A stretch of 64,000 bases of DNA from Castellaniella hirudinis_A (GCF_047468865.1 NZ_JBLGTV010000002.1:62001-126000), one strand, 5' to 3'. Counted from the stretch's first letter, positions 50,067 through 61,015 are shown. The notes: generated from the letters alone by a model not told the origin. Translations and numbers: made by a program.

Positions 50067-53000
50067 ATGACCCATCCTGCCTCCTGTCCCCCCGGCCTGC
50101 CGGCCGCCCAAGGGCTGTACCGCCCCGAATACGAGCATGACGCCTGCGGCGTCGGCTTCGTCGCCCACATCGAAGGGCATAAAAGCCATACCGTGATCCA
50201 GCAGGCGCTGAAAATCCTGGAAAACCTGGATCATCGGGGCGCGGTGGGCGCGGACGAACTGATGGGCGACGGCGCGGGCATTCTGATCCAGATCCCCGAC
50301 CAGCTGTACCGTGAGGACATGGCCGCGCAAGGCGTCGCCCTGCCGCCCCCCGACGACTACGGGGTCGCCATGGTGTTCCTGCCCAAGGAAACCGCGTCCC
50401 GGCTGGCCTGCGAACGCGAACTGGAACGCGCCGTGCGCGACGAGGGCCAGGTGGTTCTGGGCTGGCGCGACGTGCCCATCGACCACGACATGCCCATGTC
50501 GCCCACGGTGCGCGCCTGCGAGCCCGTGATCCGCCAGCTGTTCATCGGCCGGGGGCCGGACATCATGGTGCCCGACGCGCTGGAGCGCAAGCTGTACGTC
50601 ATCCGCAAGACCGCCAGCCACGCCATCCAGCACATGCGGCTGGCCCACGGCCAGGAATATTTCGTGCCCTCCATCTCGGTGCGCACGGTGGTCTACAAAG
50701 GCCTGCTGCTGGCCAGCCAGGTGGGGGTGTACTACCGCGACCTGACCGACACCCGCGTGGTTTCGGCCCTGGCCATGGTGCACCAGCGCTTTTCCACCAA
50801 CACCTTCCCCGCCTGGCCGCTGGCCCACCCCTACCGGATGATTGCGCACAATGGCGAAATCAACACGGTCAAGGGCAATTTCAACTGGCTGCGCGCCCGC
50901 GAAGGCATGATGCAGTCCGCCGTGCTAGGCGACGACCTGGCCAAGCTGTACCCCATCGTCTACGAAGGCCAGTCGGACACCGCCACCTTCGACAATTGCC
51001 TGGAACTGCTGGTGATGTCCGGCTATTCGCTGGCCCACGCCATGATGATCATGATCCCCGAGGCCTGGGAGCAGCACGCCGACATGGATGAATCCCGGCG
51101 CGCCTTCTACGAATACCACGCCGCCATGATGGAGCCCTGGGACGGCCCCGCCGCCGTCGCCTTCACGGATGGCCGCCAGATCGGCGCCACCCTGGACCGC
51201 AACGGCCTGCGGCCCGCCCGCTACCTGATCACCGACGACAAAATGGTGGTGCTGGCCTCCGAGGCCGGGACGCTGTCGATCCCCGAGCACCGCATCGTCA
51301 AGAAATGGCGCCTGCAGCCCGGCAAGATGCTGCTGATCGACCTGCAGCAGGGCCGCATCATTGAAGACGCTGAAATCAAGTCCCAACTGGCCAACGCCCA
51401 CCCCTACCCGCAGTGGATACAGCGCCTGCGCATGAAGCTGGAAGACCTGCCGCCCCTGAAGGCGGACGACCTGCCCGAATCCAGCGCCAGCCTGCTGGAC
51501 CGCCAGCAGGCCTTCGGCTGGACCCAGGAAGACTTCAAGTTCGTCCTGGAACCCATGGCCAGAACTGGCCAGGAAGCCATCGGATCGATGGGCAACGACG
51601 CCCCGCTGACGGTGCTGTCCGACCGGCCCAAGCCCTTCTACAGTTATTTCCGCCAGATGTTCGCGCAGGTGACCAACCCGCCGATCGATTCGATCCGCGA
51701 GCAGCTGGTGATGTCGCTGGTGTCGTTCATCGGCCCCAAGCCCAATCTGCTGGACATCAACAACGTCAACCCGCCGCTGCGGCTGGAAATCAGCCAGCCG
51801 GTGCTGGATCAGGCGGCCATGGCGCAACTGCGCCACATCAGCCGCCAGACCAACGACAAATTCCGCTGCGGCGAACTGGACATCACCTACCCCGCCGCCT
51901 GGGGACGGGAAGGCATCGAAGCCAGCCTGGCCTCGCTATGCGCCACCGCCGCCGACGCCGTGCGCAGCGGCAGCAATATTCTGCTGCTGAGTGACCGCAA
52001 GGTGGACGCCGAGCGCGTCGCCATCCCGGCCCTGCTGGCCACGTCGGCCATTCACCAACACCTGATCCGCGCCGGGCTGCGCACCAAGACGGGGCTGGTG
52101 GTGGAAACCGGCTCGGCCCGCGAGACCCATCATTTCGCCCTGCTGGCCGGCTATGGGGCCGAGGCGATCCACCCCTGGCTGGCGCTGGAAACGCTGTCAA
52201 AAGGCGAATATGGCCCCCACGCTGCGCCTGATGGCTTGCTGCCCCCCGGGGGGGCGCCATCGCCTTGGGGCGGCCCGGCGGCGACGGGTGGCCCCCACGC
52301 TGCGCCTGACGGCGTGCTGTCCGCCGAGCAAGCGATCGACCACTATATCCACGCCATCGGCAAGGGCTTGAAAAAGGTCATGTCGAAAATGGGCATCTCC
52401 ACCTACATGTCCTACACCGGCGCGCAAATCTTCGAGGCCGTCGGGCTGCACAGCAGCCTGGTGGACAAATATTTCAACGGCACCGCCAGCAACATCGAAG
52501 GCATCGACATTTTCCAGGTGGCCGAAGAAGCCCTGCGCACGCACCAGGCCGCCTTCGGCGCCAGCCCGATCCTGGCCGACCGCCTGGACGAAGGCGGCGA
52601 CTATGCCTTCCGCATCCGCGGCGAGACCCACCTGTGGACGCCGGATTCCATCGCCAAGCTGCAGCACGCCACCCGCGCCAACAACTATTCCACGTTCAAG
52701 GAATACGCCCAGCTGATCAACGACCAGTCGCAACGCCACATGACGCTGCGCGGCCTGTTCGAGTTCCGCGTGGATCCCGCCCGCGCCATTCCCCTGGCCG
52801 AAGTGGAACCCGCCAAGGAAATCGTCAAGCGCTTCGCCACCGGGGCCATGTCGCTGGGTTCGATCTCCACCGAAGCGCACACCACGCTGGCGGTGGCCAT
52901 GAACCGCATCGGCGGCAAATCCAACACCGGCGAGGGCGGCGAAGACGCGCTGCGCTACCGCGCCGACCTGCGCGGCGGAAAGCCCACCGTGCGCAAGGGC

Positions 53001-54872
53001 GACACCATCGCCTCGGTGCTGGGGCCGGATCGCATCGTCGCCGACATCCCCTTGATGGCGGGCGATTCGCTGCGCTCGCGCATCAAGCAGGTGGCCTCCG
53101 GGCGCTTCGGCGTGACCGCCGAATACCTGTGCAGCGCCGACCAGATCCAGATCAAGATGGCCCAGGGGGCCAAGCCCGGCGAAGGCGGCCAGCTGCCGGG
53201 CCACAAGGTCACCGACTACATCGCCCAGCTGCGCTATTCCGTGCCGGGGGTGGGGCTGATCTCGCCGCCGCCGCACCACGACATCTATTCCATCGAAGAC
53301 CTGGCCCAGCTGATCCACGATCTGAAGAACGTCAATGAACAGGCGTCGATTTCGGTGAAGCTGGTGGCCGAAGTGGGCGTGGGCACCGTCGCCACCGGCG
53401 TGGCCAAGGCCAAGGCCGACCACGTCGTCATCGCGGGCCACGACGGCGGCACCGGCGCATCGCCCCTGTCGTCCATCAAGCATGCGGGCATCCCCTGGGA
53501 ACTGGGTCTGGCCGAAACCCAGCAGACCCTGGTCTTGAACCGCCTGCGCAGCCGCATCCGCGTGCAGGCCGACGGGCAGATGAAGACCGGGCGCGACGTC
53601 GCCATCGCCGCCATGCTGGGGGCCGATGAATTCGGCTTCGCCACCGCGCCGCTGATCGTCGAAGGCTGCATCATGATGCGCAAATGCCATCTCAACACCT
53701 GCCCCACCGGGGTCGCCACGCAAGACCCCGAACTGCGCAAGAAATTCAACGGCAAACCAGAGTACGTCGTCAATTACTTTTTCTTCGTGGCCGAGGAAGT
53801 GCGCGAAATCATGGCCCAGTTGGGGATGCGCACCCTGGACGAACTGATCGGGCGCGCCGACCTGCTGGACATGCGCAAAGGCATCCATCACTGGAAGGCC
53901 CGCGGACTGGACTTCAGCCGCATCTTCCACCAAGCGCCGGCCGACGCGCCCGTGCACCACACGGCTGTCCAGGATCACGGCCTGGCCCATGCGCTGGATC
54001 ACCAGTTGATCGAACGCAGCAAGGCGGCGCTGGAACGCGGCGACAAAGTCTCCTTCATCACCCCGGTGCGCAACCGCAACCGCACCATCGGCGCCATGCT
54101 GTCCGGCGAGGTCGCCCGGCGCTACGGCCACGAGGGCCTGCCGGACGACACCATCCACATCCAATGCAACGGGTCGGCCGGCCAGAGCTTCGGCGCATTC
54201 CTGGCGCACGGCATCACGCTGGATCTGGTGGGTGAGGCCAACGACTACGTCGGCAAGGGCCTGTCCGGCGGGCACCTGATCGTGCGTTCGCCCAACGATT
54301 TCCGCGGCTTCGGCCCGGATCACATCATCGCCGGCAATACCGTGCTGTACGGCGCCACGGGGGGCGAAGCCTACTTCAATGGCGTCGTGGGCGAGCGCTT
54401 CGCCGTGCGCAACTCGGGGGCCGTCGCCGTCGTCGAAGGCACGGGCGACCACGGCTGCGAATACATGACCGGCGGCACCGTCGTGGTGCTGGGCGAAACC
54501 GGGCGTAATTTCGCGGCCGGCATGTCCGGCGGCATCGCCTATGTCTGGGATCCGGCCCAGGTCTTCGCCCGGCGCTGCAACACGGACATGGTGGGGCTGG
54601 CCCCCCTGCCCCTGCACGAAGACCAGGCCCGGGCGGGCGACGTCGCGCACTGGCACCACCAGACGCGCGACAGTGAACGCGAAACCGACGAAACCATCGT
54701 GCGCCGCCTGGTGGAGAACCATTTCCGCCAGACGGGCAGCTTCCGCGCCCGGGAAATCCTGGACGATTGGCCGCAGACGCGCCGCGCCTTCGTCAAAGTC
54801 ACCCCCGCCGAATACCACCGCGCCCTGGGCGAACTGTGGCAAGCCGCCCAGACCCGTTCGCTGGCCGCCTGA
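50067..54872 (+). CDS. gltB: Glutamate synthase (NADPH), large subunit
   Basis: The 1601-residue subunit begins with a short propeptide; the mature N-terminus is Cys27 in EHDACGVGFVAH, the glutaminase nucleophile. After the amidotransferase and central domains comes the FMN-binding synthase domain (KMGISTYMSYTGAQIFEAVG, SIKHAGIPWELGLAETQQ) with the 3Fe-4S cysteines in CIMMRKCHLNTCPTG, then the C-terminal beta-helix domain. It makes two glutamates from 2-oxoglutarate and glutamine with GltD. The run from about residue 717 to 752 (PHAAPDG ... PHAAPDG) looks like a repeat-derived insertion and does not belong to the family. Followed by gltD 11 bases later. Confidence 0.95.
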   Translation: MTHPASCPPGLPAAQGLYRPEYEHDACGVGFVAHIEGHKSHTVIQQALKILENLDHRGAVGADELMGDGAGILIQIPDQLYREDMAAQGVALPPPDDYGVAMVFLPKETASRLACERELERAVRDEGQVVLGWRDVPIDHDMPMSPTVRACEPVIRQLFIGRGPDIMVPDALERKLYVIRKTASHAIQHMRLAHGQEYFVPSISVRTVVYKGLLLASQVGVYYRDLTDTRVVSALAMVHQRFSTNTFPAWPLAHPYRMIAHNGEINTVKGNFNWLRAREGMMQSAVLGDDLAKLYPIVYEGQSDTATFDNCLELLVMSGYSLAHAMMIMIPEAWEQHADMDESRRAFYEYHAAMMEPWDGPAAVAFTDGRQIGATLDRNGLRPARYLITDDKMVVLASEAGTLSIPEHRIVKKWRLQPGKMLLIDLQQGRIIEDAEIKSQLANAHPYPQWIQRLRMKLEDLPPLKADDLPESSASLLDRQQAFGWTQEDFKFVLEPMARTGQEAIGSMGNDAPLTVLSDRPKPFYSYFRQMFAQVTNPPIDSIREQLVMSLVSFIGPKPNLLDINNVNPPLRLEISQPVLDQAAMAQLRHISRQTNDKFRCGELDITYPAAWGREGIEASLASLCATAADAVRSGSNILLLSDRKVDAERVAIPALLATSAIHQHLIRAGLRTKTGLVVETGSARETHHFALLAGYGAEAIHPWLALETLSKGEYGPHAAPDGLLPPGGAPSPWGGPAATGGPHAAPDGVLSAEQAIDHYIHAIGKGLKKVMSKMGISTYMSYTGAQIFEAVGLHSSLVDKYFNGTASNIEGIDIFQVAEEALRTHQAAFGASPILADRLDEGGDYAFRIRGETHLWTPDSIAKLQHATRANNYSTFKEYAQLINDQSQRHMTLRGLFEFRVDPARAIPLAEVEPAKEIVKRFATGAMSLGSISTEAHTTLAVAMNRIGGKSNTGEGGEDALRYRADLRGGKPTVRKGDTIASVLGPDRIVADIPLMAGDSLRSRIKQVASGRFGVTAEYLCSADQIQIKMAQGAKPGEGGQLPGHKVTDYIAQLRYSVPGVGLISPPPHHDIYSIEDLAQLIHDLKNVNEQASISVKLVAEVGVGTVATGVAKAKADHVVIAGHDGGTGASPLSSIKHAGIPWELGLAETQQTLVLNRLRSRIRVQADGQMKTGRDVAIAAMLGADEFGFATAPLIVEGCIMMRKCHLNTCPTGVATQDPELRKKFNGKPEYVVNYFFFVAEEVREIMAQLGMRTLDELIGRADLLDMRKGIHHWKARGLDFSRIFHQAPADAPVHHTAVQDHGLAHALDHQLIERSKAALERGDKVSFITPVRNRNRTIGAMLSGEVARRYGHEGLPDDTIHIQCNGSAGQSFGAFLAHGITLDLVGEANDYVGKGLSGGHLIVRSPNDFRGFGPDHIIAGNTVLYGATGGEAYFNGVVGERFAVRNSGAVAVVEGTGDHGCEYMTGGTVVVLGETGRNFAAGMSGGIAYVWDPAQVFARRCNTDMVGLAPLPLHEDQARAGDVAHWHHQTRDSERETDETIVRRLVENHFRQTGSFRAREILDDWPQTRRAFVKVTPAEYHRALGELWQAAQTRSLAA
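52211..52319 (+). repeat. Repeat-element-like insertion inside gltB
   Basis: A direct repeat of 31 bases (52211-52241 and 52289-52319, two mismatches in the outer part) flanks a palindrome-rich middle containing CCCCCCGGGGGGGCG and GGGGCGG-type blocks. The repeat core CCCCCACGCTGCGCCTGA resembles the short palindromic intergenic repeats of many Burkholderiales. The insertion keeps the reading frame and adds about 36 residues low in complexity (Gly, Pro, Ala) just before the conserved AIDHYIHAIGKGLKKVMSKMGIST segment. Confidence 0.7.
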
Positions 54873-54883
54873 AGGAACACATC

Positions 54884-56347
<1,464 letters not shown>

Positions 56348-56421
56348 TGATCCGCTGACCCAGCGGTTCACTAGGTCAAGGTACAATCGGAGTCAATAGT
56401 AAGAGACCCTTGCGCGTATCC

Positions 56422-57243
56422 ATGACCCCCCCTCCTTCCCCCCTGGTGACCTTCGCCCGAGTCTCGTTGGGCTACGGCGAATTCACCGTGCTGCGCGACA
56501 TCGACCTGCGGGTCATGCCGGGGCAGGTCGTGGCCATGATGGGCGGCTCCGGCTCGGGCAAGACCACGCTGCTGCGGGCCGTCACCGGCCAGCTGCGCGC
56601 CCAGTCGGGCGACATCGCCGTATTCGGCCAGGACATGGCCGGGCTGCGCGGCGAACCGCTGCGCGAAATCCGCCAGCGCATGGGGGTGCTGTTCCAGGGG
56701 GGGGCCCTGTTCACCGACCTCAACGTCTTTGAAAACGTCGCCTTCCCGCTGCGCGAGCACACCTGCATCTCCGAAGGCCAGATTCTCGAAAAGGTCCTGG
56801 ACAAACTGCAGGCGGTCGGCCTGCGACACGCGGCCCATCTGCGGATTTCCGAAATCTCCGGCGGCATGGCGCGGCGCGTGGCCCTGGCCCGCGCCGTCGT
56901 GCTCGAACCCGAGCTCATCCTCTACGACGAGCCCTTCGCCGGGCTCGATCCGATCTCGCTGGGGATCACCGCCCAGCTGATCCGCACCATGACCGACCAA
57001 TTGGGCTGCGCCTCCATCCTGATCACCCACGACGTGGCCGAATCCTTCGCCATCGCCGACCAGGTCTATCTCATCGGCCAGGGCCGCCTGATCGCCCAGG
57101 GCACGCCGGCCCAGCTGTCGGCCGCCCAGGACGACTACCTGCAGCAATTCCTGCAGGGCCGCCCGGACGGCCCCATCGGCTTTCATTACCCCCAGACGCC
57201 GGCCTTCGACCGCTGGCTGACCACCCAACGAGGGCTGGCATGA
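56422..57243 (+). CDS. mlaF: Phospholipid transport ABC ATPase MlaF
   Basis: The 273-residue ATPase shows Walker A GGSGSGKTT, a FQGGALFTDLNVFENVAFPL Q-loop region typical of MlaF, signature EISGGMARRVALARAVV, Walker B ILYDEPFAGLDP and ITHDVAES. It powers the MlaFEDB inner-membrane complex that moves phospholipids between membranes to keep outer-membrane asymmetry. The start is the ATG beginning MTPPPS; a TTG four codons upstream is in frame but less likely. It overlaps mlaE by 4 bases. Confidence 0.95.
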   Translation: MTPPPSPLVTFARVSLGYGEFTVLRDIDLRVMPGQVVAMMGGSGSGKTTLLRAVTGQLRAQSGDIAVFGQDMAGLRGEPLREIRQRMGVLFQGGALFTDLNVFENVAFPLREHTCISEGQILEKVLDKLQAVGLRHAAHLRISEISGGMARRVALARAVVLEPELILYDEPFAGLDPISLGITAQLIRTMTDQLGCASILITHDVAESFAIADQVYLIGQGRLIAQGTPAQLSAAQDDYLQQFLQGRPDGPIGFHYPQTPAFDRWLTTQRGLA

Positions 57244-58031
57244 ACAACCCCCTGTCCCGCCGCATCGCCGCCCTGGGGCATGCCGCGGCCGCCTTGCTGG
57301 CCGGCCTGGGGGCCTTCGCCCGCCTGTTCGCCGTCATCCTGGCGCGCAGCGGCATCCTGCTGCGCCGCCCCCGCCTGGTCGCCCAGCAGGTGCATTTCAT
57401 CGGCAACCACTCCCTGCTCATCATCGGGGTCTCGGGCCTGTTCGTCGGCTTCGTGCTGGGCCTGCAAGGCTACTACACGCTCAACCGCTATGGCTCCGAA
57501 GAAGCCCTGGGCCTGCTGGTGGCCCTGTCGCTCACCCGCGAACTCGGCCCCGTGGTCACCGCCCTGCTGTTCGCCGGCCGGGCGGGCACCTCGCTCACCG
57601 CCGAAATCGGTCTCATGAAAGCCGGCGAACAGCTCTCCGCCATGGAAGTCATGGCCGTCGACCCCATCCGCCGCGTGCTCGTCCCCCGCTTCTGGGGCGG
57701 GGTGATCGCCATGCCCGTGCTGGCGGCGGTCTTTTCCATGGTCGGCATCCTGGGCGGCTGGTTCGTCGGGGTGATCCTGATCGGCATCGACCCCGGCGCA
57801 TTCTGGTCCCAGATGCAGGGCGGCGTCGACGTCGTCGACGACGTCCTCAACGGCGTCATCAAAAGCCTGGTCTTCGGCATCGTGGTCACCCTGATCGCCC
57901 TGCACCAGGGCTGGGCCGCCCAAGCCACCCCCGAAGGCGTGTCGCGGGCCACCACCCGCACCGTCGTCAACGGCGCGCTGGCCGTGCTGGGGCTGGACTT
58001 CCTGCTGACCGCGCTGATGTTCGCCCATTAA
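57240..58031 (+). CDS. mlaE: Phospholipid transport permease MlaE
   Basis: The 263-residue permease has five to six membrane helices and the MlaE family wording: FVGFVLGLQGYYTLNRYGSEEALGLLVALSLTRELGPVVTALLFAGRAGTSLTAEIGLMKAGEQLSAMEVMAVDP. The start overlaps mlaF's stop (ATGA). Its partner proteins MlaF and MlaD are encoded on either side. Confidence 0.96.
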   Translation: MNNPLSRRIAALGHAAAALLAGLGAFARLFAVILARSGILLRRPRLVAQQVHFIGNHSLLIIGVSGLFVGFVLGLQGYYTLNRYGSEEALGLLVALSLTRELGPVVTALLFAGRAGTSLTAEIGLMKAGEQLSAMEVMAVDPIRRVLVPRFWGGVIAMPVLAAVFSMVGILGGWFVGVILIGIDPGAFWSQMQGGVDVVDDVLNGVIKSLVFGIVVTLIALHQGWAAQATPEGVSRATTRTVVNGALAVLGLDFLLTALMFAH

Positions 58032-58081
58032 ACCGTTTTCACCCTTGCGCCACTGCCGCACGCCCCCAAGGAACCCTATTC

Positions 58082-58561
58082 ATGACACGCGAAAAAACTG
58101 ATTTCTGGGTCGGACTTTTCATCCTGCTGGGCCTGATCGCCTTGGTGTTCCTGGCCCTGCGCGCCGGCAACATGAGCGCGTTCTCGTTCGCCCCCACCTA
58201 CCGGGTGCACGCGTACTTCGACAATGTCGGCGGGCTGAAGGTTCGCGCGCCCGTCAAGAGCAGCGGGGTCGTGGTGGGCCGGGTGGCCGCCATCGGCTTC
58301 GACAACCAGCGGTTCCAGGCCAGCGTGGCCCTCGACCTCGACGCGCAATACGAATTCCCCACGGATTCCTCGGTCGCCATCCTGACGTCCGGCCTGCTGG
58401 GCGAACAATACATCGGCCTGACGCCCGGCGGCGAAGACAAGAACCTCGCCGACGGCGGCACCATCCAGATGACCCAATCGGCGGTCGTCCTCGAAGACCT
58501 GATCAGCAAATTCCTGTACGACTCGGCCGAAAAGGAAGGCGCCGGCCCTGCCGCGAAATAA
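58082..58561 (+). CDS. mlaD: MCE-domain phospholipid-binding protein MlaD
   Basis: The 159-residue protein is a single-pass membrane protein: N-terminal helix (FWVGLFILLGLIALVFLAL) followed by a periplasmic MCE domain (YRVHAYFDNVGGLKVRAPVKSSGVVVGRVAAIGFD). Six copies form a ring with a central hydrophobic pore. The C-terminus is short (ALSKFLYDSAEK-like end), within the usual 150-180 residues. It lies between mlaE and the vacJ-type gene. Confidence 0.95.
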   Translation: MTREKTDFWVGLFILLGLIALVFLALRAGNMSAFSFAPTYRVHAYFDNVGGLKVRAPVKSSGVVVGRVAAIGFDNQRFQASVALDLDAQYEFPTDSSVAILTSGLLGEQYIGLTPGGEDKNLADGGTIQMTQSAVVLEDLISKFLYDSAEKEGAGPAAK

Positions 58562-58621
58562 GCGCAAAGGCTACAATGTCCAGTTCAGCCGGATTGGCTG
58601 TCATTTATCCCGACCACCCAC

Positions 58622-59464
58622 ATGCCCACCACCACCCCCGTCCCTGTCCCGCCCCGATCTTCCCGCTTCGCCGGCCGCCGCGCGGCCCTGGCGCTGGCGA
58701 CCGCCGCGCTGCTGGCCGGGTGCGCCCAGGTGCCCAACCCCAGCGCCAACGACCCCTGGGAATCCTATAACCGCGGCATGACCCAGTTCAACGACACAGT
58801 CGACCGCGCCGTGCTCAAACCCATCGCCACGGGCTACGAAACCATCACCCCGCGCCCCGTGCGCACCTGTGTCCACAACATCTTCGGCAATCTCCTGGAT
58901 GTCTGGTCCGGCGTCAACAGCCTGCTGCAAGGCCGCGGGCGCGACTTCGTCGACACCTTCGGACGGGTGCTGTTCAACAGCACGGCGGGCCTGGGCGGCT
59001 GCATCGACGTGGCCTCCATGCACGGGGCCCGCCGCATCCCCAACGATTTCGGCATGACCCTCGGCGTCTGGGGGTTCGGGCAGGGCCCCTATCTGGTGCT
59101 GCCTTTCCTGGGCCCCAGCACCGTGCGCGACGGCGTGGGCACGGCGGTCACGCTCGTCGCCCCCGTCACGCCCACGGCCGCCGTCTTCGCCATCGACAAC
59201 GTCCCGGTGCGCAACAGCATCCTGGGCCTGTATTTCGTGGATGCCCGGGCCAATCTCCTCGAAGCCGACCGCCTGGTCGACCAGATCGCCCTGGACAAAT
59301 ACAGCTTCATCCGCGACGCCTACCTGCAGCGGCGCCAGGCCATGCTGAACAGCCGCCAACAAGGCGAACACGCCACCACCGAAGACGCCCTGGGCCAGTC
59401 GCCCGCCGCGTCCGGCGCCCTGCCCGTGTACGACGACCCGGACGATCCCGCCACACCGCAATAA
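58622..59464 (+). CDS. mlaA: Outer-membrane lipoprotein MlaA (VacJ)
   Basis: The 280-residue lipoprotein has a signal ending in ALLAGC (lipobox) and the VacJ core: NDPWESYNRGMTQFNDTVDRAVLKPIATGY, FGNLLDVWSGVNSLLQGRG, GFGQGPYLVLPFLGPSTVRDGVG. It sits in the outer membrane and extracts misplaced phospholipids, passing them to MlaC. Its C-terminal 60 residues are polar and probably disordered. Confidence 0.95.
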   Translation: MPTTTPVPVPPRSSRFAGRRAALALATAALLAGCAQVPNPSANDPWESYNRGMTQFNDTVDRAVLKPIATGYETITPRPVRTCVHNIFGNLLDVWSGVNSLLQGRGRDFVDTFGRVLFNSTAGLGGCIDVASMHGARRIPNDFGMTLGVWGFGQGPYLVLPFLGPSTVRDGVGTAVTLVAPVTPTAAVFAIDNVPVRNSILGLYFVDARANLLEADRLVDQIALDKYSFIRDAYLQRRQAMLNSRQQGEHATTEDALGQSPAASGALPVYDDPDDPATPQ

Positions 59465-59533
59465 CCACTCAAATCGTGCAGCGGCCCGCCGGGCGCTGCA
59501 CACCCCTTGAAGCGCCAAACGATTCCAACCGCC

Positions 59534-60175
59534 ATGAACCCACTGACCCGCATGATTCGCCCCCTGATGCTCGGCCTGGCCATCGGCCTGCTGGGCCTGA
59601 GCGCCACCGCCGCCCGGGCGGCCCAGGCCATCGACGCCCATGCCGCGCCCGACGTCTTCCTGGACGCCGTGGCCAACACCATGCTGGATGCCGTCAAGGC
59701 CGACCCCGACGCCCTCAAGGGCGATGTCGGCGCGATTTCCAGCCTGGTGCGCCAATACGCCCTGCCCTACGTCGACATAAACAAAACCACGCGGCTGGCC
59801 GCCGGGCGCTACTGGCGCCAGGCCTCCAAGCCCCAGCAGGACGACCTGGTCAAAGCCTTTACCGGCACCCTGATCCGCACCTACAGCGGGGCCTTTACCC
59901 GGGTCACGCCCGCCACCCGCATCACCCTGCAGCCCTTTCGCCAAGACCCCGGCGCGGATGACGTGGTCGTGCGCACCCTGGTGTCGCAGCCCAACAGCGC
60001 GGACATCGGGGTCGACTATCGCCTGGAAAAAACCCCGGATGGCTGGAAAGTCTACGACCTCAACGTCGAAGGCATCTGGCTCATCCAGAACTACCGCAAC
60101 CAGTTTTCCCAGGAAATCGGCCGCAGCGGCATCGACGGCCTGATCCAGGCCCTGAACACGAAAAGCGGCCAGTAG
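59534..60175 (+). CDS. mlaC: Periplasmic phospholipid-binding protein MlaC
   Basis: The 213-residue precursor has a signal peptide ending near ARA (about residue 29) and the Tol-Ttg2/MlaC fold: LVRQYALPYVDINKTTRLAAGRYWRQASKPQQDDLVKAFTGTLIRTYSGAF, VEGIWLIQNYRNQFSQEIGRSGIDGLIQALN. It shuttles lipids between MlaA and MlaFED. The ATG beginning MNPLTR is used; an upstream TTG is in frame. No mlaB (STAS) gene follows, which is unusual. Confidence 0.94.
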   Translation: MNPLTRMIRPLMLGLAIGLLGLSATAARAAQAIDAHAAPDVFLDAVANTMLDAVKADPDALKGDVGAISSLVRQYALPYVDINKTTRLAAGRYWRQASKPQQDDLVKAFTGTLIRTYSGAFTRVTPATRITLQPFRQDPGADDVVVRTLVSQPNSADIGVDYRLEKTPDGWKVYDLNVEGIWLIQNYRNQFSQEIGRSGIDGLIQALNTKSGQ

Positions 60176-60197
60176 CCGGCCGCCTCCATTCTCTGCT

Positions 60198-60216
60198 GGC
60201 GCCGGCCTCCGGCGCC
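60198..60216 (+). other. Perfect hairpin between mlaC and the ABC ATPase gene
   Basis: GGCGCCGG (60198-60205) and CCGGCGCC (60209-60216) pair perfectly around CCT. It ends 10 bases before the ATPase start at 60227, which lacks a recognisable ribosome-binding site, so it may damp translation or mark a processing point. Confidence 0.5.
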
Positions 60217-60226
60217 CTGGCCCGAC

Positions 60227-61015
60227 ATGCCCGCCCTCGAACTGAAAAACATCTCCAAGACCTACGCCGCCCCCCGGCTCTCCCTGCGCGACCGCCTGGC
60301 CGGGCGGCCCGCGCCCCGGGGCTTCCAGGCCCTGCACGACATCGACCTGACCATCGAGCACGGCGAATTCTTCGGCCTGCTGGGCCCCAACGGCGCCGGC
60401 AAGACCACGCTGATCTCCATCCTGGCCGGCCTGGCGCACGCCACACACGGCAGCGCCCGGGTATGCGGCCACGACGTCGTGGCCGATTTCCGCCTGGCGC
60501 GCCAGTCCCTGGGGGTCGTGCCCCAGGAAATCGTCTACGATCCATTCTTCACCGTGCGCGAAACCCTGCGCCTGCAATCGGGCTATTTCGGCCTGCGCGA
60601 CAACGACGACTGGATCGACGAAATCCTGGCCAACCTGGGCCTGCTGGACAAGGCCGAAACCAATATGCGCGCCCTTTCGGGCGGCATGAAGCGCCGTGTG
60701 CTGGTGGCCCAGGCGCTGGTGCACCGCCCCCCCGTCATCATCCTGGACGAACCCACCGCCGGGGTGGACGTCGACCTGCGGCGCACGCTGTGGGATTTCA
60801 TCACCCGCCTGAACCAGGCGGGCCACACCATCCTGCTGACCACGCACTACCTGGAAGAAGCCGAATCCCTGTGCGGGCGCGTGGCCATGCTCAAATCCGG
60901 CCACCTGGTGGCGCTGGACACCACCCAGGCCATCATGGCGCGCTTCGGCGGCGCCGATCTCGAAGACGCCTTCGTGCACATCATGCACGACGACGCCCTG
61001 CTGGAAGAACTATGA
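60227..61015 (+). CDS. ABC-2 type exporter ATP-binding protein (YadG-like)
   Basis: The 262-residue ATPase has Walker A GPNGAGKTT, signature LSGGMKRRVLVAQALV, Walker B VIILDEPTAGVDVDL and TTHYLEEAESLC. It resembles YadG-type exporters and pairs with the YadH-like permease whose ATG overlaps its stop (ATGA). The substrate is unknown. Position directly after mlaC and before ibaG-murA recurs in Burkholderiales and suggests an envelope role. Confidence 0.9.
   Translation: MPALELKNISKTYAAPRLSLRDRLAGRPAPRGFQALHDIDLTIEHGEFFGLLGPNGAGKTTLISILAGLAHATHGSARVCGHDVVADFRLARQSLGVVPQEIVYDPFFTVRETLRLQSGYFGLRDNDDWIDEILANLGLLDKAETNMRALSGGMKRRVLVAQALVHRPPVIILDEPTAGVDVDLRRTLWDFITRLNQAGHTILLTTHYLEEAESLCGRVAMLKSGHLVALDTTQAIMARFGGADLEDAFVHIMHDDALLEEL

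Noticed and set aside
52197..54842. An 881-codon frame antisense to gltB
   Set aside because: Mirror of the GltB synthase domain's codon bias; no recognisable domain and no plausible start signal.
56359..56387. Promoter before mlaF (TACAAT at 56382-56387)
   Set aside because: The -10 is acceptable but no -35 at proper spacing could be found, so it was not listed as a feature.
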